Of a DNA stretch of 64,000 nt, positions 1-12,594 are shown one piece after another (the first letter of the stretch is position 1; every line of letters starts with the position of its first letter). Both the position numbers and the translations under genes were made by a program. The stretch covers positions 6,004,501 through 6,068,500 of the forward strand of contig NC_037092.1 in NCBI RefSeq assembly GCF_002994745.2, read 5' to 3'. The DNA comes from Rosa chinensis. Taxonomy: Eukaryota > Streptophyta > Magnoliopsida > Rosales > Rosaceae. Under the pieces are notes generated by a model, which saw only the letters and a list, made by a program, of their open reading frames with translations, had not been told where the DNA came from and did no database searches.

Positions 1-79
1 CGTTGGGAGTAGCTTTGATAGCTGGGAATAACTCTCTTAGTCTATGTAAATAACTTTCGCTTAGTTCTGTGAGTAACTT

Positions 80-850
80 TTATTATACTTGGTAGTAGTT
101 TTTGGTGTTTGTGAGAGTAGCTTTGAAGGTTGGTGTAGCTTTTAGTGTTGGTGTGAGTAACTTTAGTTGATGTTGACAGTAGCTTTGTGGTGTCGGTGAC
201 AATAGCTTTTGATGCTGGTGGGAGTAGCTTTTGATGCTGGTAGGAGTAGCTTTTGGTGGTGGCAATAACTTTTGTTGCTAGTGAGAGTAGCTTTTAATGG
301 TGACAGTAGCTTTTGTTGCTAGTGAGAATAACTTTTAATGGTGACAGTAGTTTTTGTTGATAGTGAGAGTAGTTTTTGTTACTGGTGAGAGTACCTTTTA
401 GTGGTGACAATAGCTTTTGTCACCTCACAGAAAACCTTGCCAGAAATTTTGCCGGAGACCTCACCCGAGTCAGTAACTTTTGTTGCTAGTGGAAATAGTT
501 TTTAGTGCTCGTGACAGTAGCTTTTGTAACCTCGTTGGAGGTCGCCGAAAATTTTACCATAGTAGCTTTTGTTGCTAGTGACAGTAGCTTTTGTGGGTTA
601 AAGTAGCTTTAGTTGCTGATGACAGTAGCTTTTGTGACCTCGCCGAGGTTGTCGGAAATCTCACCACAGTAACTTTTGTTGTTAGTCACAGTAGCTTTTG
701 TTGCTGGTGACAGTAGCTTTTGTTGCTGGTGACAGTAGCTTTTGTGACCTCGCCGGAGGTTGTCGGAAATCTCACCATAGTAGTTTTTGGTGTTAGTAAC
801 AGTAGCTTTTATGGTCGCCGGAAGTTGGTCAGAGTTCGCAGGAGTTGACT
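80..850. repeat. Degenerate minisatellite, about 24-bp units
   Basis: Imperfect tandem units built on a core like GTGACAGTAGCTTTTGTTGCTGGT recur many times, with variable linkers and a few longer higher-order units that include a CCTCGCCGGAGGTTGTCGG-like piece. The short open frames on the minus strand here are by-products of the repeat and have low-complexity translations. Related units probably continue to the left of the window edge, because the first 80 bases still carry AGTAGCTTT-type motifs. Confidence 0.8.
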
Positions 851-910
851 GGAGACCTCGCCGGAGAGGAGAGAGAGAATGATTGTTGATTTTGTACTCT
901 AGTGGCATTT

Positions 911-1869
911 ATATAAATATGTTGATTTTTAATATTTTTAATCTAGTGGCCTTATGAGGAAAAAAAAAATAGTTTGTGGCCTTATGACTAAAAAAAACAT
1001 TGAAATATGCACTTATATGTAATTAACTCTATATATAAATGCTTTAATGAGTATGTAGTGAAATTGAAAAATGAAAATAGATAAGGAAAATAATAAAGAA
1101 TGCAATATAATATTATTGAATTGGAAAGTCTAAAGAAATTAAATATAATATTTTTCGGGGTATAATTATTGTCTTTAATAGTCATTTTATAAGAGATTAT
1201 ATATGTCATTTAATAATTCATAATAGAGTGAGGTCAACTGAGCAGATTTGGAGGTCTCAATAGAAACTCTCTAGTACTCTTGTATATATTCTTTTGTTCA
1301 TTTTTTGATTTGTCAATCACACGGTGTCTTCAAAGGCTTCCTAGGCCCAAAGACTAATCTGTGCTCGAGGGATCTTGTTAGAACGCTTCCTCCCCTGACC
1401 ACCAAGAATATATTGGGATTTAACTCTAATATTTTTTTGTTCATTGTTTTCTCTTTATGAGTTTAAACGTTAGATATGAATTTATTATTTTTTTGTTTGT
1501 CTTTCCCCTTATATTTAGATTGCAGATGTTAATTAATGGCTGCTAACATGTAATTTTTTCTTACCTCTTAATTTAGACATAAGTATTTCCCAAATTCAAT
1601 TTACTATGCTATATTTTTTTGGATGAAATTAATCAATATTTGAAAAGAAAAGTTAACGTCTATTTCTTGACACGTAATTCAATATATTAATATCATTTGG
1701 GAAGAAAAATTAAAGGAAAGAATTTAATTAAATGAAGAAAAATATTGATCAAAGAATCTGTAGACATATTTCTTAAATTAATATATAATTAATAGCTGAT
1801 ATTTTTTTTTTGTCACCTAATTAAATTCATTAATGTAATTGATTCACCCCCTAACATCTAAAAGGAAAT
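911..1869. other. AT-rich intergenic DNA, no gene seen
   Basis: No convincing coding frame, RNA or repeat boundary was found. The stretch is AT-rich and ends at the target site of the retrotransposon that begins at 1875. Confidence 0.5.
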
Positions 1870-1874
1870 GTAAA

Positions 1875-4519
1875 TGTAACGCCCCAAACCGCACCTCACC
1901 AGCTTGGACACGTCACAGTGCCGCGGGGCTCTAAAACATAAACCGAAAGCTCGATTCACATTCTAGAGGACCGCTAGGCATTTTGTTAGAAAACTTTTTT
2001 TTTTTGCAAAACACAACGGAAGCTACCAATATTTTCGAGGTGAAAACTTGAATTGCTAACATCTATTCATTTATCCAGAACTTGGGTAAAGGCTCACACG
2101 AGGTACGGATTTCAATGAGAGAATTCAACTGAATTTAACACAAGGCTAGACAACAATAAGCTCCGAAATACGAAGTTCGAGAAAGAGAATTTAAAATAAA
2201 TTCAAACGATGATTTACCGAGCTTTCGCACACCCAGCTCCGCCCGCTACTGTCCCATCACCAGTGCACAGTACCTGCATCCATACTGTTGTAGGGGTGAG
2301 CTTTCGTCCTCGCTGCTCAATAGGAACTCTACCTCAACTAGACTTAAAACCAATAAACAAATATTTGGGCTGCCCAGTATGAAAACATATTTAAACCACG
2401 TATTTAAAGGAACGACAACCTTTAATGTTTTTCAACTTGAAAACCGATGCATGATGCTTAAATAACTACGGCGCCAAAACCAAATATTACCTGATGGCCG
2501 GTCCCATAGACCCACTACACGACCTTACCTCAAATTAATATATCACCAGGTAAGCGTAGCGAGAGCGTCCACTACCTAGCTACACACACGTACCAGGCCC
2601 GTCATTACGCTCGGAATACCCGGACGACCGGCGTAACTAACCCTCCGGAGGTTTTGGGGATCGAACCCAAGGAAGTCAGAGCCACCCATCGCTCTCAAGC
2701 CATCACACATTTTCTCACGGATTGGTTAGTATGCATTGCATTTTAACATAACCAACCCATACCACTTATCATGCATCACATTAATAAAATATAAAAGAAA
2801 ATAACCAACTGAGGAGAGTCCTGAATCCCTACCTGGATTCCGATGCTTCCTCTCACATACTCCGAGAGTCGCGAACCTTCTATTCCTCGGGTAACTGGAG
2901 TCCTAGATTCCGACAATTCAACCGTTAGTAACCCATTGAACAATTTTATGAGATCTCGACGAATAATAAATCGTCCAAACTAACTTTTCCTGGTTTGACC
3001 AGAATTGACCAACTTTGACCATTGTTTGACCAATCGAGGCTGGTTCGATAATTAACTCAAATTACCGAACAATTACTTGAAATTACGATATCGACCAATT
3101 ACGACTATGTCGAAGTAAATCAAGCAACGACTTAATTTCAAACATATTAGGTGTACCCGTAATTTACTAAGGCCACCCAATATGTTATTTTTCTTTCTTT
3201 ACTAGTTACCATTTCACACAAGGTGTGCCCAAATTACTAAGGGCACCCAACATAATTCCAATTCTCTAACTAATTTCCACAAGGCGAAACCAAACCTTTA
3301 ACTATAATTTAGTTTCTGCCAAACTCACCCGAATCTGCAACTTAACCCCAGAATAGGACAATTATACATATACCAACATGCAGCTAAATGAAATCTCAAA
3401 ACCATACAAAGCCTTCAACATTCAATTAAGGTATCAACAATACTTTACTTCTACCATTATCCAAGTAAGGTCTAGCACACCTGGATATCCAAGTAAGGTC
3501 TAGCTCACCAGGATATCCAAGTAAGGTCTAGCTCACCAGGATATCCAAGTAACTTCTGGGAAGCAAGTCCCCCTCTAACTACACTATTCCCGTTCAAGTC
3601 TGCCTTGATACCAGACCCTACCTTAGTTTCAAGTAAACCCAACTAAAAAATTAATCCAAACCAAGAATGCTTCTTACCTCAATTTGGTCAGTTGCCGTCA
3701 ACAACCTTCACCCAAAACCCTTCTTCTTCAATTTATGTATTGCACAATCCCACCTTTCAACTGGCAAAGGCTTTCGATCAACCTCCATCTCCAGTTCTCT
3801 CCTCTTCCTCAATTTCAAACCTTAGTTTAAGAAGAACTTTATATAAATTTCCCAGCCTTATAATCAAACCGAATTTACCAAGTGAACACCAGGGATGAGT
3901 TGAGATTACCTTAAGAGTGAACTGATCTCAATCCAAATTATGAAGCCCAAGCTTCTACACTAGCAACAGAAGAAGACGGGGACATCAGTGGCTTCTAACC
4001 CGTTGCCATGGTTGGTTTCTCCACTCTTGGCAAGGTTGGGTACGGAAGGTGATTTGAGTTTTGGGTGGATGCAGATGAGATTAGTTGTTGCAACTGGTGG
4101 TGTCTGAGAGTTGAAGGAGTATAGTTTGCATGCAAGTGATAGAAGAATCGAGAGTTATAGGTGGTGGATGATATCAGTGAGGTGCAGTTGTATGCAAGAG
4201 CTGTAGCCGCGTGTACCTTTCCAATACTAACGTGTTTCATTCTTAGATACCCACCTCAACTATCTCATGCACTCTAAATTGACTATTCTTCTAATTAAAC
4301 TCCCTCAATAGGTTTAATGGTGTGGGCTGACCTATCTCTTCTACAGGCCCATCTTGTACTAGGTTACTAAAGCCCAACGAGAACCAATAATTCCGAACTT
4401 AACTGAAAAGTTCCTACTTAATCGGAACTAGCTCATTCTCCAACTCTAGGAGATAAAACTTGAAACCAAACTCTACAAAAAAAATCCGAAATAAATAAAT
4501 AGAATTACAGGGGTTCACA
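1875..4519 (-). repeat. LTR of the young retrotransposon (3' LTR in element orientation)
   Basis: The 2645-bp repeat has TG...CA ends. It contains an internal tandem of about 30-bp units (roughly 3461-3553, core ATCCAAGTAAGGTCTAGCTC). Compared with the other copy I noticed one substitution (C at about 4207 against T at about 10654), one T-run length difference near 1997/8440 and one C-run difference near 3570/10018. These account for the 2-bp length difference. I did not do a base-by-base alignment. Confidence 0.95.
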
Positions 4520-4532
4520 GTTCCACCCCCCT
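4520..4532 (-). promoter_or_regulatory. Polypurine tract of the young retrotransposon
   Basis: Read on the minus strand this is AGGGGGGTGGAAC, abutting the 3' LTR. Just upstream lies a CGAGGACGAAATTT motif followed by an A/T run, an arrangement often seen at the 3' end of plant Ty3/Gypsy coding regions. Together these fix the element orientation as minus. Confidence 0.8.
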
Positions 4533-7500
4533 AAAAAAAAAATTTCGTCCTCGAAATTTCATGATTTGTCAAACTGTCAATAATACTTTACTTTTCATGT
4601 CGGACTCCAGTACCCATAACATTTCTAGTTTCTAATTTCTTGTGGTACAACTTGACTATTTCTAGTCACACATATCAACACTGGAGCTAATATTTCTCTT
4701 TACCAAGTGTTCCTCATTTATCACCAACAGGATACACTTTGCTCCGCTAGTTTTCACTTTTCTGTAACCACAAGACTTTTGTTAGAACAACTGGACTAAG
4801 TGATTAACAATCTCATTACTCTCCTCATAACAATACCATACTTGTCATTTTCATTGACCCTTTGTGTCTAAACCAAATAAGACTGGGTAACTACTAACCT
4901 GGTTACCCCAACACAATACTGCCACAGCCGGCATCTAGTCGATGATTCACATCTTCATGTAATTCCCGCTTATTACAAGCACACAATTATCCGGGAATTT
5001 GGACTGAACAAGAGACATACGCAACCACCTGTAGGTGAAATCACGACTATCCATGGGTAAAATTATATATGTTCCCATTGCGGAACTTATGCCAACTATG
5101 AGAGCGAGTCGACGTTGTCGCCGCGACTCGTAGCTTCCTGCGACCATTAACGTCCAATGGAAAACACTCTTTGTTAACAGTTCATTGGTCGTCACTAACA
5201 TGGAATTCACGATTCATCGTGGAAGACATATCTATCCTTAAAAGGATAACCACACGCGAAGCTGGCTGAGTATCCGTCTTTTCTAGTCAAGCTATAAAAG
5301 AAAAGCAGGACGGAACCTAACAGCTGATTTCCAAAAGTTTTTCCACGAATTTCCACGTGACGACACTTGACGAATTTTCTCGTAGTGCACCCGAGTTCGT
5401 TACGTATTCGTTTATGACCGCCATCTCGGCTAACGCATCCATTCCACGAACTCAAAAGCGAAGCACTCCTTCCAACCACGTGGACGATATGCGTCGTGTT
5501 ACCAACATCGAATCATGTTGCCCTACCTGCAACAGCCACGTGCCAACAGATCTTTGGACACTAGTTCGATGAACTGATGATCAGTATTGAAAATGAGATA
5601 CAACAAGTGCTTCCGTTACTATCTAATGAAATTCGAGGATCACCCTTAAAAGTTTACCTCTTGAAGACTGAAGGCCCACACGCTTCCACACATAGCACAG
5701 CATTGATCTCGAAAGCATCGCCAAAATTAGAGGAGCTGATGGTTAAACAACCATGAACAACACTGATAACGTACTTGACGTCAAAACACTTTTCCAGATC
5801 ACCCGTCGTTCAGACCATGTCAAGCTATGTCGCTGAAGTCGCAAGTTGCGTTCCCGATGATGGTAATGTAAGCTTTCCGCTTTTCGTTCTTTGCACGTCT
5901 CTTTCTTGCCTTTCGGTTGCCAATCGTCTAGTAGTGTAGAGAATATCCTCCCTTACTACAGTTTACGTTAAACTTGACTTATATGGATAAGCAACCAAAA
6001 ACAAGGCTCAAAACTTCATTTTGCAAATTCCTAAGAAAAGGAATTTGAGCTCTAGGAAATTCCAAATGATTTCCAACTACAACCAGAACTTTAATGATGT
6101 CAGAGAATTGAGAGACAAAATCAACCAAAGGAAGAAAATAAAAGTCAACATAACTATCAACAAGGAAGAAATACTCGCAGTCCTTCTAGGATCCTTACAG
6201 GTAATACGTGTTATTGTAAATGGCCAGAATCCTAGAGAGTCGCCTGCCCTTCCTTGAAATACGTTTGACTTGATGACCTTTGACCTAGAGTCAAGCCGTT
6301 TGGTCCACGGAACAAAGTAGGCTTATTTTCTCGTACGTACTCGAATCTCGATGTCCACAAACTCGAGTCAACTATAGTTATAATTAACACGGAGTTTCTG
6401 CCGCACATACGAGTGAGTCAAAGAAACAAAATTCTAGAATTCACCATAGAAGTCGCTTAGTGGACACACACCTCTTTTCCTTCTTCCCTGATGATACGCT
6501 TCTGGCCCATGCTGAATACGCATTAACTTGCTAAAGCATTCCCGAAGAGGTCTACACACTATATAGGGTGACCTTAGTCAAACCTAAAAATCTTCTAATC
6601 GCGTAGCTTCCCAGGCTACCCCAAAGCAACGCCTTATATGGTACCACTCGCCGAAACCATGTTTTCAGATTTTACAATCCTAAAATTTTACAAGCAACGT
6701 CGATTGGCGAGCACTGAAGCACAGTAAACTCTTCTAACTTCATGTTGAAGTCAACACGACCAAGCAAGGAATTTCATTCCGTTATTCTGTGTGGATTAAA
6801 TAGCTGAAGATCCACTTCTCCGCGACTCATACCCAAGGCATGAGTACTGTTAACAAGTTGTGCTCGACAAGATCTTCCCGGAATAACAATTCGAACTATC
6901 CGAGATTTCTTTGTTAAGCGACACGTCAAGTTTAACACGAAAGCAACAATCAACTGCGTACTAATCGGTACGACAACTGGACCTACACAAGGTTCCACAC
7001 TATAACGATTTCATTTCCAAAAGAAACATCACCACTTTTACAAGTTCCCACATTAATCACATTTACATAAATCCAAGTTTGTCGTTCACATACCTTGCTC
7101 CTTTTATTTTTACCTCATACTGGTCCCATATCTTTGTCGCGGTCTGTGCACTGTGGGGGAGCTTTGGGTGGCTATACTTGTTCAAATTCAAAGAATAAAT
7201 AAAAGGATGAACAGTAACTGGACTTGATAAAGATTACAAGACAGATGCAACATCGAGTCCTACCAACAATATTTCAATAAACAGGATTCACGTGATTATG
7301 CAAAATTTGGAAGTGAATCCATAAACCAATTCAACATAATATATGTTTACAACAGTTGAACTCGAAAAGATGATGAGACAAATCACAACAATCGAGTCTG
7401 TGGAAGCAATCAAGTAAACCAGACTTGACAGGATATCCAAGGAAGAATCAATTAGCAAGTCCAACTTCAATAGACCGGATTCACTGAACAAAGCAATGGC

Positions 7501-8301
7501 AAGCACAAGTTCAATTACAAAGACAAGTCGGAACATAAGTCAACCTTTCGAAGAAGGGATAACGATTTTCAGATTAAGGAATCCAAAAGGAAAAACAAAC
7601 ATTAGTTTCGACTAACAACAAGTCAAAGTTTCAGAGAATAACTCTAGGGTCATTTGGTTGTCGCAAGTTGTATTCAGTAATTAACAACTTTCAACCTCGG
7701 TATACATTAGGGGGATCCGGTGGCCAGTCGGGCCCTAAACCGAGTGAAGAGTTGTAATTATATGAACACACACTAGCAACAACCCTTACAGGTAAACTTT
7801 CTTTTCACCCTCTCACAACCAAGGAGTGAACCGAAATTTCATAGTAAAGAAATTCCTAAAATCTCCCACGTAACCGGAAATCAAGACTCTAGACGAACTT
7901 CGAAAAACTGTTTAAATTAGTATCAGGTTTTGTTCAAAAACCTCAAATGTAAAAACCCACGTTGAAGTTAAACAACGATTTCCACTAAAACTTGCCTTTT
8001 TCGGCACAAACCATGTTTCCTACAAAACACACTTCAAAGTTGGTACGGGTTTAAGCACGTAAATAGTAAACACCGAAATCCAACATTTTTGAACAGTAAC
8101 AGGAAGTCAAACCTGTTCAAACATTAGGTAGAAATTCTAACAACTTTTTAAGTCAAAGGTTCCAACTTCCGAAACACGTTCTTGAACAACCATTTCCCAA
8201 CTCAACTTTTTACCAGGACTTGGAAATTTTCACAAGCCGACATAAACTTTTTCAAGTATCAGAGGTTTTTAAATCGTTGAGATCGAAGACACGGGAGCAT
8301 T
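4533..8301 (-). other. Non-coding internal region of the young retrotransposon
   Basis: About 3.8 kb lies between the polypurine tract and the primer site. All six frames are broken into short pieces (below 100 codons) with no recognisable retroelement motif: no zinc knuckle, no D-T/S-G protease, no YxDD, no integrase HHCC or DDE. The sequence is not low complexity and may have structural or packaging roles, but none can be assigned here. Confidence 0.7.
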
Positions 8302-8313
8302 GCTCTGATACCA
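8302..8313 (-). promoter_or_regulatory. Primer binding site, tRNA-Met type
   Basis: Read on the minus strand, TGGTATCAGAGC lies 5 bp inside the right-hand LTR. This is the standard plant retrotransposon primer site complementary to the 3' end of initiator tRNA-Met. Confidence 0.9.
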
Positions 8314-8318
8314 CTTTC

Positions 8319-10965
8319 TGTAACGCCCCAAACCGCACCTCACCAGCTTGGACACGTCACAGTGCCGCGGGGCTCTAAAACATAAACCGAAAGCTCGATT
8401 CACATTCTAGAGGACCGCTAGGCATTTTGTTAGAAAACTTTTTTTTTTTTGCAAAACACAACGGAAGCTACCAATATTTTCGAGGTGAAAACTTGAATTG
8501 CTAACATCTATTCATTTATCCAGAACTTGGGTAAAGGCTCACACGAGGTACGGATTTCAATGAGAGAATTCAACTGAATTTAACACAAGGCTAGACAACA
8601 ATAAGCTCCGAAATACGAAGTTCGAGAAAGAGAATTTAAAATAAATTCAAACGATGATTTACCGAGCTTTCGCACACCCAGCTCCGCCCGCTACTGTCCC
8701 ATCACCAGTGCACAGTACCTGCATCCATACTGTTGTAGGGGTGAGCTTTCGTCCTCGCTGCTCAATAGGAACTCTACCTCAACTAGACTTAAAACCAATA
8801 AACAAATATTTGGGCTGCCCAGTATGAAAACATATTTAAACCACGTATTTAAAGGAACGACAACCTTTAATGTTTTTCAACTTGAAAACCGATGCATGAT
8901 GCTTAAATAACTACGGCGCCAAAACCAAATATTACCTGATGGCCGGTCCCATAGACCCACTACACGACCTTACCTCAAATTAATATATCACCAGGTAAGC
9001 GTAGCGAGAGCGTCCACTACCTAGCTACACACACGTACCAGGCCCGTCATTACGCTCGGAATACCCGGACGACCGGCGTAACTAACCCTCCGGAGGTTTT
9101 GGGGATCGAACCCAAGGAAGTCAGAGCCACCCATCGCTCTCAAGCCATCACACATTTTCTCACGGATTGGTTAGTATGCATTGCATTTTAACATAACCAA
9201 CCCATACCACTTATCATGCATCACATTAATAAAATATAAAAGAAAATAACCAACTGAGGAGAGTCCTGAATCCCTACCTGGATTCCGATGCTTCCTCTCA
9301 CATACTCCGAGAGTCGCGAACCTTCTATTCCTCGGGTAACTGGAGTCCTAGATTCCGACAATTCAACCGTTAGTAACCCATTGAACAATTTTATGAGATC
9401 TCGACGAATAATAAATCGTCCAAACTAACTTTTCCTGGTTTGACCAGAATTGACCAACTTTGACCATTGTTTGACCAATCGAGGCTGGTTCGATAATTAA
9501 CTCAAATTACCGAACAATTACTTGAAATTACGATATCGACCAATTACGACTATGTCGAAGTAAATCAAGCAACGACTTAATTTCAAACATATTAGGTGTA
9601 CCCGTAATTTACTAAGGCCACCCAATATGTTATTTTTCTTTCTTTACTAGTTACCATTTCACACAAGGTGTGCCCAAATTACTAAGGGCACCCAACATAA
9701 TTCCAATTCTCTAACTAATTTCCACAAGGCGAAACCAAACCTTTAACTATAATTTAGTTTCTGCCAAACTCACCCGAATCTGCAACTTAACCCCAGAATA
9801 GGACAATTATACATATACCAACATGCAGCTAAATGAAATCTCAAAACCATACAAAGCCTTCAACATTCAATTAAGGTATCAACAATACTTTACTTCTACC
9901 ATTATCCAAGTAAGGTCTAGCACACCTGGATATCCAAGTAAGGTCTAGCTCACCAGGATATCCAAGTAAGGTCTAGCTCACCAGGATATCCAAGTAACTT
10001 CTGGGAAGCAAGTCCCCCCTCTAACTACACTATTCCCGTTCAAGTCTGCCTTGATACCAGACCCTACCTTAGTTTCAAGTAAACCCAACTAAAAAATTAA
10101 TCCAAACCAAGAATGCTTCTTACCTCAATTTGGTCAGTTGCCGTCAACAACCTTCACCCAAAACCCTTCTTCTTCAATTTATGTATTGCACAATCCCACC
10201 TTTCAACTGGCAAAGGCTTTCGATCAACCTCCATCTCCAGTTCTCTCCTCTTCCTCAATTTCAAACCTTAGTTTAAGAAGAACTTTATATAAATTTCCCA
10301 GCCTTATAATCAAACCGAATTTACCAAGTGAACACCAGGGATGAGTTGAGATTACCTTAAGAGTGAACTGATCTCAATCCAAATTATGAAGCCCAAGCTT
10401 CTACACTAGCAACAGAAGAAGACGGGGACATCAGTGGCTTCTAACCCGTTGCCATGGTTGGTTTCTCCACTCTTGGCAAGGTTGGGTACGGAAGGTGATT
10501 TGAGTTTTGGGTGGATGCAGATGAGATTAGTTGTTGCAACTGGTGGTGTCTGAGAGTTGAAGGAGTATAGTTTGCATGCAAGTGATAGAAGAATCGAGAG
10601 TTATAGGTGGTGGATGATATCAGTGAGGTGCAGTTGTATGCAAGAGCTGTAGCCGTGTGTACCTTTCCAATACTAACGTGTTTCATTCTTAGATACCCAC
10701 CTCAACTATCTCATGCACTCTAAATTGACTATTCTTCTAATTAAACTCCCTCAATAGGTTTAATGGTGTGGGCTGACCTATCTCTTCTACAGGCCCATCT
10801 TGTACTAGGTTACTAAAGCCCAACGAGAACCAATAATTCCGAACTTAACTGAAAAGTTCCTACTTAATCGGAACTAGCTCATTCTCCAACTCTAGGAGAT
10901 AAAACTTGAAACCAAACTCTACAAAAAAAATCCGAAATAAATAAATAGAATTACAGGGGTTCACA
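8319..10965 (-). repeat. LTR of the young retrotransposon (5' LTR in element orientation)
   Basis: The 2647-bp repeat starts TGTAACGCCCC, ends TTCACA and pairs with 1875-4519. In element orientation this is the 5' LTR and would carry the promoter. The two small frames repeated in both LTRs (68 and 81 codons) are shared because the LTRs are copies; they show no known domain. Confidence 0.95.
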
Positions 10966-10970
10966 GTAAA

Positions 10971-11336
10971 AGGGTAAAGTTGGTGTTGAAGTAGTATGAT
11001 GTGGCAAGATATATTATATAAAATTGAAAATAAATTTTTATTTACTTACATGGCATGACACCTAGGATTTGAGGCCACAAATATTAGGCCTTATTGAGGC
11101 CCCATATCATTGCCCTTTTTTCATAATCTTCTAGGAATTAATGTCGTTAGTCATAGTTTTTCACTTAATAAGAAATGAAGCATAATTTTTACTGACAAAC
11201 AAATAGTTAGCAAAAGGTGTTCAATAAATAAATAATTGCGGACGAAAGTTGGTCAGAAGAAGGTGTTCAATAGATAAAAAAATTAAGAGCATTGCTTTTG
11301 CCCACAAATAAATCATCTGTAAAAGGTGCTCCATGT
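10971..11336. other. Intergenic AT-rich DNA
   Basis: No gene is seen. This short spacer lies between the young retrotransposon and the LINE target site. Confidence 0.5.
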
Positions 11337-12067
11337 AACTTTATCAACTTACAATTTGCTGGCAAATATGGAAAGCGAGAAATAACACAATCTTCAGAAA
11401 TATCCATGTAAACCCACGATCTGTGGTGGCGGCTTCCGCTGCTATTCTTCATAGAGTTTCCAATCCTAACGGGTGTGCTGGAAGGGATTTAACTCAAACT
11501 CAACCAACCACTATTAAGTGGACTCTTCCGCCTGCCCAATGTGTTAAGTTAAACTTTGATGGATCTGTGACTAGAACTTCTACAGCGGGTGGTTTCGTAA
11601 TCCGAGACAACCACGGCAACCCCCTGATTGCAGCTACTAAAAATGGTGGTTCCACTACTGTACGGGTAATGGAGGCCATTGCTCTGAGAGATGGACTACT
11701 TTGTGCTCGAGACCAAGGGTACACAACAATTGAAGTTGAAGGAGACTCTAAGTTAGTCATTGACGCAGTCAACAAACGCATTCAACCCCCCTAGAGGCTG
11801 CTGAAAATTCTTAATGATATTCACACTTTAACTACTTGCTTTAGATCAGTGAGCTTCAAACACATTTATAGGGAAGCAAATTTTGTAGCAGATGCTATAG
11901 AAAATTTGGGGCATCGTGATTTAATGACTTCTACCTGGACCAATAGGGTTCCTCCGGAGGCCTCAAGAGCCTTATTGTTTGACATTGTAAATTGTGGATG
12001 CCCTAGAGGCTTCCAAATTTAATTATAGTCCTTTAGTATAAAAAAAAAAAAGAACTTTATCAACTTA
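11337..12067 (+). mobile_element. 5'-truncated LINE with perfect 15-bp TSD
   Basis: The duplication AACTTTATCAACTTA occurs at 11337-11351 and again at 12053-12067, directly after an A-rich tail (about 12038-12052). The inserted part is 11352-12052. This is the signature of target-primed reverse transcription by an L1-type LINE. Only the 3' end of the element, carrying an RNase H-like domain, was copied. Confidence 0.9.
11432..12022 (+). pseudogene. LINE RNase H-like domain (RVT_3 type), one nonsense codon
   Basis: The frame encodes an RNase H-fold segment of the kind found at the C-terminus of plant LINE polyproteins. Recognisable features are KLNFDGS (first catalytic Asp), a GGFVIRDNHGNPL strand pair, a MEAIALRDGL helix (catalytic Glu) and VEGDSKLVIDAV (catalytic Asp). 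A TAG at 11792-11794 interrupts it. The same frame then continues with YREANFVADAIENLGH (normally REANxVADxLA), where the last conserved Asp is present, and ends shortly before the A tail. The usual upstream endonuclease and reverse transcriptase are absent because of 5' truncation. It is not expected to make a functional protein. Confidence 0.75.
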
Positions 12068-12080
12068 TTCTTAATTTCAT

Positions 12081-12594
12081 TAAACTAATGGGAAAAACTT
12101 ACAAACAGTACCTGAATTACGGGCCACTAATAACTTTCGTACCTCAACTTCAAAAACTATCACAATGTTACCCAGATTATCTAACACGACCTAACATTCA
12201 TACATGCCGTTCACTTTGCCGTTAACGTGTTAAATTTACAAGGGTAAATCTGTCATTTCACTGTTCATCTCTCTTACCATGGTACTGCTCATTTTAAAAA
12301 AATTTCCTCTCCTCAGGAAGAAGGAAAAAAAAAAGAAAAAAGAAAAAAGAAAAAAGAAAAAAGAAAAAAAAAAAAAAAAAAAAAAACAGTACCATGGTAA
12401 GATAGATGAACAGTGAAATGATAGATTTACCCTTGTAAATTTAACACCGTTAACGGCAAAGTGGACGGCATGTATGAATCTTGGGTCGGGGTGAAAAGTC
12501 CAGGTACCAAAATGATAGTTTTTGAAGTTGAGGTACGAAAGTTATTAGTGGCCCATAATTTGGGTAATGTTTGTATTTTTTTCCCTAAACTAAT
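12081..12594. mobile_element. Mutator-like MITE with long inverted repeats, 9-bp TSD
   Basis: The element (12090-12585, 496 bp) has inverted halves of about 200 bp starting GGGAAAAACTTACAAAC and closing with the imperfect complement. It is flanked by the perfect 9-bp duplication TAAACTAAT (12081-12089 and 12586-12594). The centre is an A/G-rich run (GAAAAAA repeats, about 12320-12385). A 9-bp duplication with long terminal inverted repeats and no coding is typical of Mutator-type (MULE) MITEs. A transcript would fold into a long hairpin. Confidence 0.9.

Larger units (their letters stand above)
1870..10970 (-). mobile_element. Complete young non-autonomous LTR retrotransposon with TSD GTAAA
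   Basis: Two direct LTRs (1875-4519 and 8319-10965) flank a 3.8-kb internal region. A perfect 5-bp duplication GTAAA lies outside both ends (1870-1874 and 10966-10970). Both LTRs start TGTAACGCCCC and end GGGGTTCACA. The tRNA-Met primer site is next to the right LTR and the polypurine tract next to the left LTR, so transcription runs on the minus strand. The internal region has no recognisable gag, protease, reverse transcriptase or integrase; short frames look random. This fits a large retrotransposon derivative (LARD) mobilised by a Ty3/Gypsy partner. The end structure resembles Tekay/Del-type chromoviruses, which is an inference. The two LTRs look nearly identical, implying a very recent insertion. 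Confidence 0.95.

Noticed and set aside
3692..4240. Small frames in the LTR repeated at 10138-10686
   Set aside because: They are duplicated only because the LTRs are copies; no recognisable domain.
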